Source: Mucor racemosus (lineage: Eukaryota > Mucoromycota > Mucoromycetes > Mucorales > Mucoraceae). Taken from it: a stretch of DNA of 64,000 bases. Each line of letters opens with the position of its first letter. Positions within the stretch are counted from its first letter, which is position 1. Position numbers and translations under genes: made by a program. Below, piece after piece: positions 47,130-62,168 of this stretch. The DNA lies in NCBI GenBank assembly GCA_027405735.1, contig JAPEHQ010000010.1, positions 248,001-312,000 on the forward strand, in the 5' to 3' direction. Under the pieces are notes generated by a model, which did not search any database, had not been told where the DNA came from, and saw only the letters and a program-made list of their open reading frames with translations.

Positions 47130-48990
47130 AGGCTAAACCTTTTGCAATTCTTCGAATCAGCGCTATAAGTACCATCTGCCATTGCAACGGGAGGTCATTT
47201 GGATTTATATTCGTTGAGAAGAACTGATGGGCTTGTTGATCTTAGTAGGTGTAAGTAGCAGGTAACTAACTTGTTTCTCAAACTGGCTGAACGTACAATG
47301 ACCCATGGATGCTACTAATATTGTTGTTGATCCGGGATTTGCCTGCCAAATTTATTAGTATGCATATTATACACATTAATGAAAAAGGAAAACATTTGCT
47401 AGACATATGCAAAGGTTGCTAAGAAAAAAAAAGGAGGATCATATTCGATGAGAAGCAAGGTCATTGGAGATTCTCTTTCGAAATTCATATCCTAATACCA
47501 AAGGGCTTCCCCTTTTTTGGCGGGTTTGAACTCACAAATATATGTGTCGCACTCAATTTGTAGCGCATGCGCTAGCCATTAAGCTTGTCACTCTCCTTCG
47601 GTCTACAATTTTAACTCCCATACTTGTGAACATGTATTTGTCAATTTTTCACTATAATCAAAGTCTGTATTACCTCGTTTCCCTGCAGGGAATACGTCCA
47701 TATTTTCTTTAGTGTAGAGAAAACTATGTAAGCAATGAACAAAAATTGAGAACACTGTAATATAATGGTAATATTTTCCAAATAAGCAAATAAAAAAGGA
47801 TTCAGGAATATAGAGAACCTATAGAAAGTATATAATCTTGAATAAAACGCTGCAATATGCATGCAAACTTCGAGTTTTACCATTGTAATATGAGCGTATT
47901 ACTACACCACCGTATTCCGCTGTAAGGTAATATCTTCGTTTTACCATGCGTATTCCTTGCGTATTCAGTGAAAATTAGTTGCAGTGTTTCACTATTTTGG
48001 GAAATGCAGCAAATTAAGGGGTATCTTTTTTTTGGAAATAATAGTAGAACTTTCCAGAAATTGGTAGCCGATTTTGTCGAGAGAATGCGTATTTTCGATG
48101 GAGATATAAACAGAACTCAACGTTAATACATTAATATTAAGCTGTATAACAGAAAAATTGAAAATGGATGAATGTAAAGGAATTTTTCCTAAAATGGGAG
48201 TTAGTATATATAACATCAGCTACAATGCATAGAAACACAAGTGATATTCAACAGAAACAGTTGCAATTGGAAATTCAGTTTTTAGAAGTATAAACGCTTA
48301 TAATTTTACTGGAAAATCAAAATAAACATTATTGATCAAACTAAAAACAAGCATCAACCTTTTAATCCACCAGTGTTAAATGCATGTTGTAAATGTAGAT
48401 AATAAAGAAAGATGAGTACGTGAGAATTGGTCAATCTTTATTAAACATAAAAACGAGATGGGGAAATCAAATGAAGGGTGAATGTCTACTGCTATTTATA
48501 TTTGATTTAAGGATTGCGTACACACCTGTCTAGAACAGTGTTCTCATACTAAATTTTAGTGTCAATTCTTACTTATGCTAATGTAATTATATTTAGATAT
48601 AGTAGATGATCAGTCTAAAGTCTTTAGTTGCTCTTCGCAACACTAATTATCAATATTATTTATTTTCTATCTTTTATTGTAAGTCTAGATTATAAGAACT
48701 TAGCCTATGTGATTATCAGAGTAATCATTTACAGTGTTTATATGACACATATGCTAAATATGTTAGGGCATAGTTTATTGTAATATTTAAACTACAATTT
48801 CAGGTACATTTATATATGCAAATACAACAATGCAGATATCAATTGTATAAATTCTACCAGTTCGAAATAGTAATATGATATACTGTACCAATTAGTTTGA
48901 CGACTATAATCAATGATAATAATAATAAGATCAAGTTTTTAAAGTAACAAAAAATTACCAACAATATAATAGCAAATCGTAGTTTAATTC
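47130..48990. other. Repeat-derived and unassigned DNA
   Basis: 47,190-47,310 matches 24,340-24,500 reversed. Around 47,318 there is a fragment of the micro-element core ('ttgatccgggatttgcctgccaaatttattagtat'-like, heavily diverged). 47,500-47,610 on the minus strand is tRNA-like. The remainder is AT-rich and unassigned. Confidence 0.4.
47500..47612 (-). repeat. tRNA-like sequence (SINE head or tRNA pseudogene)
   Basis: The minus strand has a Pol III A-box-like AGCTTAATGGCTAGCGC followed about 50 nt later by a B-box-like GAGTTCAAACCC. The T-arm stem does not pair, so it is not a functional tRNA. It resembles the head of a tRNA-derived SINE. Confidence 0.4.
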
Positions 48991-51900
48991 ACTATTGTTC
49001 AATATGACCGGATATTAATGAATCAGAGAAAATACAATGCTAAAAAACTGATACCCAATGTATATCGAGGTCAAGATTGATGAAAGGTGCATTCATCGTG
49101 TTGTAGTTGAAATCGCAACATTGTGATGGATAGAAAATACAGGAACAAGATGTTGTTGCAGTGGAATTACATACTAAAAACGCTTGATAAAAATAAAACA
49201 ACCTAAATTCCAAGTGTCGCTCATAAGATATGATGCCACTTGAAATGTGAACAACAATAATAAACAAACGCTTCAATTGAACACAATAACAAACGCATGC
49301 TAAAAATATGAAATACCCTTTTTGAACCATACATGTCGTGTAGATGATAGCACCCTTGATCACGGCGCAATCAAGTACACAAATGACATATATATCAAAA
49401 CAGGATTCTATCCAAATCAATAATAATAATAAGCAAAGATATCAATTTAGTCAACTACTCATCTATATCGAAGTTGCACTATCAATATAAATAAGATTCA
49501 AGCACATAAAAACTACCCCTTAAAAATGAAGGTTACATAAAATAGATATAACAGAAATAAACAAAACAACCATTTCCCAAAAGGTCGATATTGTCACACT
49601 TGACATACAATCCCTTATGGCCAATGCTCTACACAATTTACCCCTTAAAATATCAAATCAGTAACAATGTCACTCAAAACTGGAAGATTACGAAATATAC
49701 ATCCATTCAAGTCTGATGGTATCCAAATTCTCCAAATTACTATAAATACCCTCATACTTTTCAATTATTTTAACTCTTCAGAAATCTTTTGTAATAAAAA
49801 CTTTAGCTGATTATAATTGTACTTCTACTGCTTTTATTTTTATATTTTTTTTATTTTAGTAAATAACATCGTCATTTACTGCAGTTGTGTTTGCCTCAGG
49901 GTTTTTAAACGAACTTAAACGCATACAGTACTTCATCAAACCTACTTAGATGCTAAATACTCATTATATGCTATTAGTATCGTCATGTTTTTTATTTAAT
50001 TGCTGTATTATTAAAAATCAATCAAGCTTTTCATAGCTTATAACAATGACAATGGGGTGTTTCTGATTTTAGATTGACATTTATCATAAGGCGGGTTGAC
50101 GATACGTTTGATACTAACTGTTGCCGATAGAATCAGTCAATTTAATTTATGGAATTCGAATGCAAATACCGAGGAATAATTTGTAAGTATTTAAGTTGGT
50201 TCTGGTAAAGCATTGACTAAATTGGCTTGAGACACAGACGGCAAAAAGGTGGCAATAGGTTCCAGTGATGGCCAGGTTTATGTTTATGATGTTGGAGGGG
50301 TAAGACTAAAAGTTAATGTAAATCACCTATAGCGCATTAATTATCAAGTAAGACTATATTATCATCTAATAAATTACCACACAATATTAACATGTAAATA
50401 TTCACAGTAATAAGCTTGAATCAGGTGGATACAGCATCATTAATCATTGAAAAAGTTTTCAAGTATTATAAAATCTCTTATTTTTGAGACTTACAAGGCT
50501 TATAAGCGGAACATTAATTTCGAAAATTATTTTTGTCCAGATCATCAATTTTGACATTTTTTAATTTTTTATTTCTGGTTTTGCAAATTTAGAGTTAATT
50601 ATACTACCAATTATAAAAACAAAAAATATACACATGCACCAAATTTAGCGGTCTATGTGCTCAATAAAAAATAACAAACATTTTTATTGCAAAATATTAC
50701 AGGAAAATCCTTTAATCAAAAAACCGTTTTTGGGCCAAAAATGCTAAGTTTCATTACTTGACATTTAATATTAAGCTTTTATAAAATGTGTATTAGCCAT
50801 TGCTACAATTTTCTCTCACAATGTAGTATATTTAAACGTTGATTTTGGTATCAAAATTTGATTTTTCTGTTTTTTGATGAAAATCATGAGTGTGGGTAAG
50901 GATAAAATGAGCCCCGAAAATGTCCGCTAAAAAATCTTAATTTTCAGACCATACGTGGTTAAATATAAAAAACGTTTAAAAAACCCGCTTTTTTATTTAA
51001 GACCTAGATATATACCATAGTTTAAGAGACCTAGACGTTCAATCTTTCTATACTCACTTACGACGTTGCTCTACGCCTCGCTTGTGCAATTTTTTAATGA
51101 ATGCATGATATAACAGACGGTTTTTCTGGTAGAAAAATGCATGTTTCTATGATAACATATATTGCCTATTGTGTTTAGCTTACGGTTCATGCGCTGTAAT
51201 ACTACTTTTACATTGGCTGAAATGTGCAATTTAGCAGGGTTTTAACGGCGCTAAATAATGTAAAGCTTTGAAAATCATTTTCTACGGGTGTTGTTTCTCT
51301 CTTTGTTTTTATATTATTCCAAGTATACAGTATATCCGCTGTTTGATAAAGCATATCCGACTATCGAGCTGGTACTCTTTTCTTTAACTGAATACGCATA
51401 CTACTGTAACATACGGGACTAATGTTTTCAATATAGGTAGCAGTCGTTATATTAGAGACTGATATTTTTATTTAACCGCATTTCTTGATTACCAGATCAA
51501 ATCGAAGGCAATAATATTTATATCTAAGCAATGAAAAAGTAGAACTAGTTATAAACCCACGAAATGTTCCAGAAAAGTGATAAAATTTCAAATGATATAG
51601 AAACAAAAAAAAAGAATAATATAATATCTTGTCTAATAACCATAGTTTTCATTGTAGCTATACTTGAAAACAAATCTTTTTATAGCTGACAATCGTAAAT
51701 TAAAATAGTAAGTTTAAAGAAGGTTAATTTGTTTAAATTTTATGTGTAATAAAGTAACATATATAATTTTAGATTTGGCTTGCATATAAATTTAAGCAGT
51801 AAGTGTTATTATTTAATAAGTTTATGCTCGAGCAAAAACCATTATTGCTGTAAACATTTTATAGCTATAAACATATTTACAAATGATAATAGCTGTAAAT

Positions 51901-52374
51901 ATATATTGGCTCCTGCATGTATTGCTCTACATCAACAACTTATTAAATTGTATTGTCGATATTTTATATTAATAAAAAGAAATTTAATTTAAAAACCCAT
52001 TCCAGTAAAAAATGCAATGAAATTTTGAGAACGGCACAACAATGCTAATGTACAAACCAATTTGTGCCCATATGATCAGCTCATTATTCTTATTGTCAGA
52101 TTTAATTATTATGCACAAATAGGGATAATGATATACTTATGGACAATTTGACTATTATGCACGCATGGGATTAATGTCATGCACACGGACAGACTCTATA
52201 ATTCTGCACATACAGGCTTAGCGTTGTGCTCGTGTGTAGTTTCTTTTGTTGCGCCCATGTGCATCTTGTTATTATCTTTTTAGTCATATTCAGTAGGCAC
52301 AACAGCTCAGGCTATATTGTGCAGCCCACCTAGGCACAACAAAATCATCTTGTGTAGCACAGATCGGCCGTAGT
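48991..52374 (+). mobile_element. T element, copy T5 (left end missing)
   Basis: Homology to T4 starts near 48,996 (T4 37,133) and runs to the right terminus GATCGGCCGTAGTG at 52,374, interrupted by the solo R5 LTR at 49,157-49,883. The WD40-like exon is at about 50,195-50,300, with the GHVYVYDVG-type ending nearly intact but stops upstream. The right flank is the missing part of the R2 LTR left of T4. Confidence 0.7.
49157..49883 (+). mobile_element. R5 solo LTR (727 bp)
   Basis: From TGCAGTGGAATTAC to TTTACTGCA, flanked by a perfect GTTGT duplication (49,152-49,156 and 49,884-49,888). The empty site is visible in T4 ('caagatgttgtgtttt', near 37,280). TATA-like 'ctataaatacc' and 'aataaaaac' lie near the 3' end on the plus strand. 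About 98% identical by eye to the copy at 53,227. Confidence 0.9.
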
Positions 52375-52505
52375 GTTAGTACACTAGGATTTTCCTATAT
52401 CGGATATCAAGGCTTTGCACTTCAAAACATGTCGTAGTCAATAGATTATACGATGTATTGATACTGTAGACAGTGATGAAGTATGGTACTTGGAGGCATA
52501 CAATA
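52375..52505 (-). mobile_element. R2 LTR, minus strand, second part
   Basis: 'ttagtacactagga…tatcggatatcaaggc' is the reverse of the R2 start region (46,592-46,730) and continues the LTR broken at 35,445. Confidence 0.65.
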
Positions 52506-53100
52506 TCCATAATAATAAATAATAAATTAACAAAAGCTACATACCTTTGGGCATTATTCTCAAGCTTTTACATGTAAAGTGTTTCTTGATGAGTGAAGAG
52601 TAATATGATTAAATAGTATTGTTCATGCAGTAATAATTATCCTGAAGTCCTTTTTTAAGGATAAGTTAAAGTTGGTGACAAATCAATTTCTAACTGATGA
52701 TGACTGAAGCAGGAACTGATAGAAATCCAAATATAATTAAGGATGTTATTCACTGAGCTCTCTTCAAGCCTTTCTGAAAAATGATGACTAAAGATATTCC
52801 ATTGCGTATTTCTTTATTTTACAATTAGTAATACCCTATTTGTTACTTACTGGATGAAAACCAAAATCAAAATATACAGACAGTAGTAGGCTTACAATCT
52901 TGCAATACAGTTTACATTATTAAATTATTGCATGCAGAATATGTCTACTTTTGTAAAATCTCTTGTGCTTTTAAAATAAGATACTCATAAAGAAAACGTA
53001 TTTCCAAAATAACGCTAATAATACTAGAATAGAGAAGAAAAGAAGACGACAATTACTAGCCTTTTAAAAGCTGCGTGTAGAAAGGTAAAACGAAAAAAAA
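52506..53100. other. Unassigned AT-rich DNA
   Basis: About 600 bp without coding pattern or match to the repeat families listed here. Confidence 0.4.
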
Positions 53101-54000
53101 AAGGCGAGGGGTTGATTAGCTGCGGTTCTAGCCCGGAAAACAGAAATCCCGAACAAAATCCGTTTACACGAGTTACGAACCCACAACCTTTCCGTTTGAA
53201 CTAGCTGTAAAGCGCATAAGTCTAGCTGCAGTGGAATTACATACTAAAAACGCTTGATAAAATAAAACAACCTAAATTTCAAGTGTCGCTCATAAAATAT
53301 GATGCCACTTGAAATGTGAACAACGATAATAAACAAATGCTTCAATTGAACACAATAACAAACGCATGCTAAAAATATGAAATACCCTTTTTGAACCATA
53401 CATGTCGTGTAGATGATAGCACCCTTGATCACGGCGCAATCAATTACACAAATGACATATATATCAAAACAGGATTCTATCCAAATCAATAATGATAATA
53501 AACAAAGATATCAATTTAGTCAACTACTCATCTATATCGTAGTTGCACTATCAATATAAATAAGATCCAAGCATATAAAAACTACCCCTTAAAAATCAAG
53601 GTTACATAAAATAGATATAACAGAAATAAACAAAAACAACCATTTCCCAAAAGGTCGATATTGTCACACTTGACATACAATCCCTTATGGTCAATGCTCT
53701 ATACAATTTACCCCTTAAAATATCAAATCAATAACAATGTACTCAAAACTGGAAGATTACTAAATATACATCCATTCAAGTCTGATGGTATCCAAGTTCT
53801 CCAAATCACTATAAATACCCTCATACTTTTCAATTATTTTAACTCTTCAGAAATCTTTTGTAATAAAAACTTTAGCTGATTATAATTGTATTTCTACTGC
53901 TTTTATTTTTATATTTTTTTTATTTTAGTAAATAACATCGTAATTTACTGCACTAGCAACTAGTAGGACAAATGTCCCCTCTATGTTTGCTTTTTTAATT
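53100..54000 (-). repeat. tRNA-like sequence (possible SINE) split by an LTR
   Basis: Removing the solo LTR and one CTAGC joins 53,953-54,000 to 53,100-53,226. On the minus strand the joined sequence reads A-box-like TAGTTGCTAGACTTATGCGCT, then about 30 nt later GGTTGTGGGTTCGTAACTC, a good B box. It resembles the tRNA-like sequence at 47,500 only in layout. Probably a tRNA-derived SINE or tRNA relic. Confidence 0.4.
53227..53952 (+). mobile_element. R5 solo LTR (726 bp)
   Basis: Same termini as the copy at 49,157 and flanked by a perfect CTAGC duplication (53,222-53,226 and 53,953-53,957). The internal open frame on the minus strand (53,244-53,489) is shared with the sister LTR only because the two are near-identical. 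Confidence 0.9.
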
Positions 54001-54640
54001 GCCGTCCTTCTACTTATCTGTTATTTTGTTTTTCTCGATTTGTGCAATATTGAGTATTCTAACCATATTTTTTTTCTTTTAGATATATTGCTGCTATTTT
54101 TTGGGTATCAGCTGCAATTTGTTTCACAAAAAAAAACTTTATTTCTGATTGAGATATAAAGAAAATTCTGTTATTTTTGCCCTATATCACGTAATTATGC
54201 TAGGTACAATAATGCAAAAACTAAGTTTATTTCACTAGAAAATATAACTGAAGTTTCCAGTGAGCATATAATCAGTAAATACAAAATTGCGCTACGTATA
54301 TATACAAAAATTTAGTAGTAGATAAAACGTGTATTATATATTATAGTAACAAAATTTTTATAATCTATAAAAGTTACGGTCATCAACGTTGAAAATATCA
54401 AATCTCGTCTGATCTTCACAGGAAAACAGAATCTGTTAATACAGTATATATAATAAAAATTGATTTTTAGATTTTTTCCATGTAGAAGCTAAACAATCAC
54501 ATTCTATGATATTATGTAAATATTTTTTTACTAAGTAATCAATAACAAATTACAGTTTATTTTGTTCGTTCTGTCCTTCACGACCTATTTTTACTTGCTG
54601 TAGTACACGAAGAAACTACGCTCGATAAGTTAAAATGAAT
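54001..54640. other. Unassigned AT-rich DNA
   Basis: About 640 bp of T/A-rich sequence between the SINE-like remnant and R3 copy d. No gene recognised. Confidence 0.4.
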
Positions 54641-56360
54641 TTTAATATTAAATTTGAAGTTTCAAAGAAAAATTTCATAGTTTCAATCTTCAAAATCGGA
54701 CTATGCCTTCTTTCTATAACTAACCCCATAATAAACATTTTTTAAGATAAACCCTAGACACTACTAAATAGAAATAAATTGATCACATTATGCTACCTAT
54801 TCCTAAATTTATTTTATATCTCACGAAAAACTCAAAACGCGTAAAATTCACTGTTTTTTACTTGAAAACTGGGTCTCATTTTTCATCGCTGATCTACTTT
54901 TTGTTTTCACTAAATAACACTAAGAAAAAAATATATGCCAATGTATCTGAGGTGTTTAGCTTTAATTTAAAAATAAGTGTCTGGAAATACCCTATTTTTT
55001 GCAGTTGGTATTAATTTTTAAGTGCTAAGGTTTCAGATTTTTTACGCGTATTTCACTGCTAATGGATTGAAAACTTTGAGGCTTCATATCTCCAGAAAAA
55101 ATTAAGCTATACTAACATTTTTTAATAATAAAACTTACTTGTTTTAAAGTGCTCTATAACATATTTTAATATAAAAAAATTCTGAGCACCTTTATTTTTT
55201 TTCATTTTTTTGGACGTTTCTATAGTAGGTTTCAAAATATTGGCTAAATTGAGCAACATTTTTTTTGCATTCATGTCATTAAGCTCGTTAAGCTCTCTCG
55301 GACCCAATTTAGGGTTTTTCAAAATATTGATTTTTCGTCGAGATATCCTCAAAAATGTGTACAAAAAGATACCTCCATTTCTGGCGTCCATTTTCCCCTT
55401 GTATACCCTCATCCCAAATTCTGAAACTGAAAAAAATTTAGACAAAAATCATGTTTTCTCTACTAAAAATGTAACTAAAAAGTTAAATAATATCTCGATC
55501 GATAGATAATTTTTTTGCACATCATTGCCGCTTATTATATATTAAATATGCTTATAAAAAGTGTCCTGTATCTTCAAAAAACCTCCAGAATTTCAATCGC
55601 ATTTTACGCAAAATTTAATATAAAATATTTGTATAAGTTTTATTTAGTTGAATGCAGAATTTAAAATTGTACAAAAATTATTTAATGCGCTAAGACAACT
55701 TACTTTGCATATCATGAGTCAATAAACAAATTTTATTTTTCATCATTTTTTGATCGATTTTACAACACATCAATTTTGGAACTCAGTTATAATAGGCAGT
55801 AAGATATAATGAAAACTATTATTATGATTTTCTCCATGAAATATCAATATTTTTTGCTGAAGCAAAAAATTCAGAGTATATTTCAAACGAATCTACCTTA
55901 TGAATACAAAAAACCAATACCTCGATTACGGAGGTCAAAGGCTACAACCGATTTAGGTCTACTTTAGGCCAATGCTAGGTCAATACACTTACATTCTGGT
56001 ATTAACCTTTCATTATGGAGGATAGATATCAATTGCTTTAGAGGATAAGAATAATTTTCTAAATTTCGATGGAAAACAAGCCAATATTGGGCAGGTTAAT
56101 TCAAAACCTTCTGTAAAACATTTAAAACCTACTATTTAGAACTACAGAAAACAGACAAAAAGAAACCGATCTCATTGAATATTGTTGATGCAAGTAATTT
56201 CCAATTCTGCATGATGTTATACATGTAATATTTTTCTAATATATTCTTTGTATAGAGTCTACATACAAAATTTACTTTTCGACAATGCTATATATATATC
56301 AAATGTTAATACGTTAATGTTGACTTATTGAAAACAGAAATTAAATGGTTCTTGATATGA
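54641..56360 (+). repeat. R3 repeat family, copy d
   Basis: Co-linear with copies b and c; the section 55,030-55,460 is almost identical to copy e (63,540-63,970). The minus-strand frame 55,122-55,445 carries …SEFGMRVYKGKMDARNGG…LYTFLRISRRKI. The 3' end merges into 'gattgatgcaagtaatttccaattc'-type sequence also seen in copy c. Confidence 0.7.
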
Positions 56361-56538
56361 AGATATTTCAAATCTTTAAAATGAAAACATGTTTGCAGCA
56401 ACTGGATATATTCAGCATAAAATTTCTTTTGATAGAGGGTATCATATTACAGAGCTTTCTCTATATTCAGTTTAGCATATTTCTTGAAATATACATTTGA
56501 TTTGCTAACTACACCACCATCTTTTTAGTTTTCAATGA

Positions 56539-59193
<2,655 letters not shown>

Positions 59194-59320
59194 TTAAATA
59201 AATAAATAAAAAATAAGAGAAACTTGATGTAAACAAGTATCAATTGCATTTTTTTTTTGGGGCTGTGTTGTGAAATTAGTGAAGTGAGTCATTGAATTGG
59301 CTTCACTCGAAGGGCTAGGG

Positions 59321-59330
59321 TATATAAAAG
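59321..59330 (+). promoter_or_regulatory. TATA box of the small zinc-knuckle gene
   Basis: TATATAAAAG lies 60-69 bp before the ATG at 59,390. It is a strong match and is followed by a T/C-rich leader, supporting the short gene as a real transcription unit. Confidence 0.6.
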
Positions 59331-59389
59331 GGATATGCTTGTTCTTTTTTGTTTTCATTAACTATTTATATCTTTTCTCTCTTTTCAAA

Positions 59390-59557
59390 ATGCTTCAAAA
59401 CTTTCCTCAACAACAACTTGGACATAGTCAACAATGTTGTCAATGTGGTAGCTACAGTCATAAAACTCGGTATGTACTTTTGACTATTCAATGCCGACTT
59501 TTCATATCTCAAATGCCTTTTTAAAATTCTAGTGATTGCCCTAAATTAAAAGGTTGA
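59390..59557 (+). CDS. 34-residue zinc-knuckle protein
   Basis: Two exons (59390-59469, 59533-59557) join in frame to 34 residues: a Gln-rich start, then one CCHC zinc knuckle (C-Q-C … H … C within QCCQCGSYSHKTRDCPKL) at the end. The intron has GTATGT at the 5' end and TTCTAG at the 3' end, and without splicing the knuckle would lack its last Cys. Zinc knuckles of this type usually bind single-stranded RNA or DNA. No family name was recognised. A good TATA box precedes it. It lies between CEF1 and the transporter. Confidence 0.65.
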
Positions 59558-59968
59558 TTTTTTTTTATGCCGTTATATTAAATCTGTTCTTTATTCTTGC
59601 ATTACCATCTAAACACTCAACTACAAAATAAACGCATAATCGGAGTAGTTTGACAACTTTTTATTGAATCAATCTTCTTTATTTGTAGCTTCTAATTAGG
59701 TTCTATTCAGTGAATCAATGAAAATAAAATGACCATAATATTTCTGACATGCATTACTTTTTCTCGTATTACTTTTAACCGAAATGTTTTACATGAAAAG
59801 CTCTCCAAAAAATTCTTTAAAGTTTACAATCATTTGGAACTAAATTTTTACAACCAATAGTTTTCGAATAATTCATGCGAGAGTTTTGATGTGATTAGTA
59901 TATATACAAAAGTTTTATTTGAAGGGTATTATAAGGGTTACTATTATTATTACTACAAAAATTAAAAT

Positions 59969-62168
59969 TTAATAATGAAATGTCAAAGATGGTTGATGAG
60001 TGACATAATTTGGTAAAAGCGTTCTTCTACTGTGATGATGATTTGATAAGGTTCTTTCTGGTGTAAACGGAAATCGATATATGTTTTTGTTGCGTTGTTG
60101 CACTTTCTCCATTTGTTCTAATGCTGCTGCTGCTGTCTGAGGATGATGAACATGAACATCGTAGAAATTAAATTTACCACTAAATATCAAATCAACTTCT
60201 TCTAGTGATTTTCCACTTGTTTCTGGAAATTGCCAATGAACAATTATTGCTATCACCAAACTCATGGCGCTAAATAATACATAAGTACGCCAATAAATTC
60301 TCTGTAACATGATGGGCGTTAACTGAAGTACAGCATAAGTAAATAACCAATTTGAAGCTGTAGATATACCCAATGCTTTAGCTCTTATTCCTTGTGAGTA
60401 AAGTTCAGCTGGATAAATCCAACCCAATGTACCCCAAGTGCATGAATAAATGGCTACACAAACATACATGACAATTAAAAATCCAATCGTAGCTCCATTA
60501 GCATCAAAAATAAGGTATAATGGGTTTCCACTTTTTCCTGTGTTTGCTGATGGCATATCTTGTTGTAAAATCGAATTTACTGTGCTATAAGCAAATCCAT
60601 GGGCAGCAGATAGAATTGCTAAAACAGCAATGCAAATGCTGCAGAGAATAGCTCCAATAATCATTGTTGGGCGTCTTCCCCAACGATCTATCTGTTATTA
60701 ATCAGTAAGTAAAATGGCTAATGTTTTTCATAATCTACTTACAAAAATCATGGCAGGAATCGTTGCTAATAAATTAATTGATCCACTAAGGCCATTTGCT
60801 AATTTTGAGTTAGTCATTTTGTAATAGCCTGAACATATTTGCATACCAAATAAAGCAGCATCTCGTCCCGTCAAACCAGTTGCTTGAAATATCTGAGGAG
60901 CAAATACTCTATAATTGAGAAATATGAATAAACTGTCAATTATATATTTGCATATACAATTTACAATAACGCATTAACACCAGTCAATTGTTGAAATATC
61001 TGTACAGCCATGCCTAGCCAGAGCCTCTTTCTGTTATTTTCTGATCCATTTGAGAATATACGCTTGTATTTATGATCTTTGAATAATTTATGCTCGAATG
61101 TTATATTTTGCTTTATTTCTGTAAATTCCATCAATACGTTTTTATGGTTTTTTGTACCATCGCCTCGAATTTTCGATAATGTCTCCAATGCTTCAGCATG
61201 TTTATTTTTGTCAATTGAATGGCGCGGACTTTGTGGTATAAAGAGTAAAAGGCCTATCAAGCAAATTAAAGCTGGTATAAGTTGAAGACCTAGAGCTAAT
61301 CTCCAGCCAACTGATCCAGGTACATTTACAAATGCATAATCAATCCAATACGAAATAGCTGTTCCTAGTGTAATGGCGAATTGTTGAATTGACATTAATC
61401 TTCCACGCATATCTTTTGGTGCAATTTCAGATTGATCTATTTAACGCAAATAAAAATTTAATAATTTGATTTTTATCGCACATCTACTCTGATTATACAA
61501 TACACAAAGGTACAACCATGGATAGAATTCTTCATATAGACAATGTTAAATACTATTTACAAGTATAATTATTATATATAAATTACCCTAAACTGATTCC
61601 AGTAACACCTCTACCACCGTACATTGTATTTAAATCATTGGAACCAACTTGTAATACGTTACCAAAAATAAAAATAACTGTTCCTAGTGCCATAAGAGCT
61701 TTTCTACCAATGGTGTCTGCTAATGGTCCCGAGACAATTGCGCCAACAAAAGCGCCTGCCATTAATGTACTAATCAATGCGCTATTGATTGAATCTGTTG
61801 TAATTCGCATATCTTGTTGAAATGAAGGCATCAGGAGTAATCCTGTCAATACTCCAAAATTATAACTATTATAAAAAAATAAGGTTTAATAATTTCATGG
61901 CACTTTGTGAGGGGGAGTTTTCTAACTTTACCCATACTAAATGTTATTGCGGGGTGATTGATAAAATGAAAAAGGGAGGGGGGTATTTTGATCAGTCATT
62001 ATTCCATCATTTCACCCTTTATTTTAAGCTTACCAACAAACCACCCAAAGCCAAGAAACTATAAAGAAAGGAAAGGTTAGATTTTACTAGAAAAATAAAA
62101 ACTGCTAACAACTTAATTTACCAACAGTAAAAGTAAACTCGAGTATTTGTTGCAAAAGTGATAGGCAT
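59969..62168 (-). CDS. Sugar transporter of the major facilitator superfamily
   Basis: Nine exons (62122-62168, 62034-62058, 61932-61936, 61587-61865, 61504-61529, 60965-61436, 60847-60908, 60743-60798, 59969-60691) join to 564 residues. Sugar-porter signatures are present: ALGGLL-YG-YNFGVLTG in helix 1, PLADTIGRK, VVPLYQSEIAPKDMRGRLMS, QQLTGVNALL, IDRWGRRP, and PETSGKSLEEVDLIF at the end of helix 12. It therefore imports a hexose or related sugar by proton symport or facilitated diffusion; the substrate is unknown. Three exons are very short (25, 5 and 26 nt). The 5-nt exon is required by phase and restores the helix 1 motif. A 48-nt intron at 60,799-60,846 is in frame without stops. The C-terminal 70 residues are His/Gln-rich and probably cytosolic. 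Confidence 0.88.

Noticed and set aside
49040..49420. 126-residue hydrophobic frame on the minus strand, shared with 53,244-53,489
   Set aside because: It lies inside the R5 LTR and runs antisense to its promoter; conservation only reflects the near-identity of the two LTRs.
49157..53952. One complete LTR retrotransposon bounded by the two R5 LTRs
   Set aside because: Each LTR has its own perfect target duplication (GTTGT vs CTAGC) and the DNA between them is T5 and R2 sequence, not a retroelement body.
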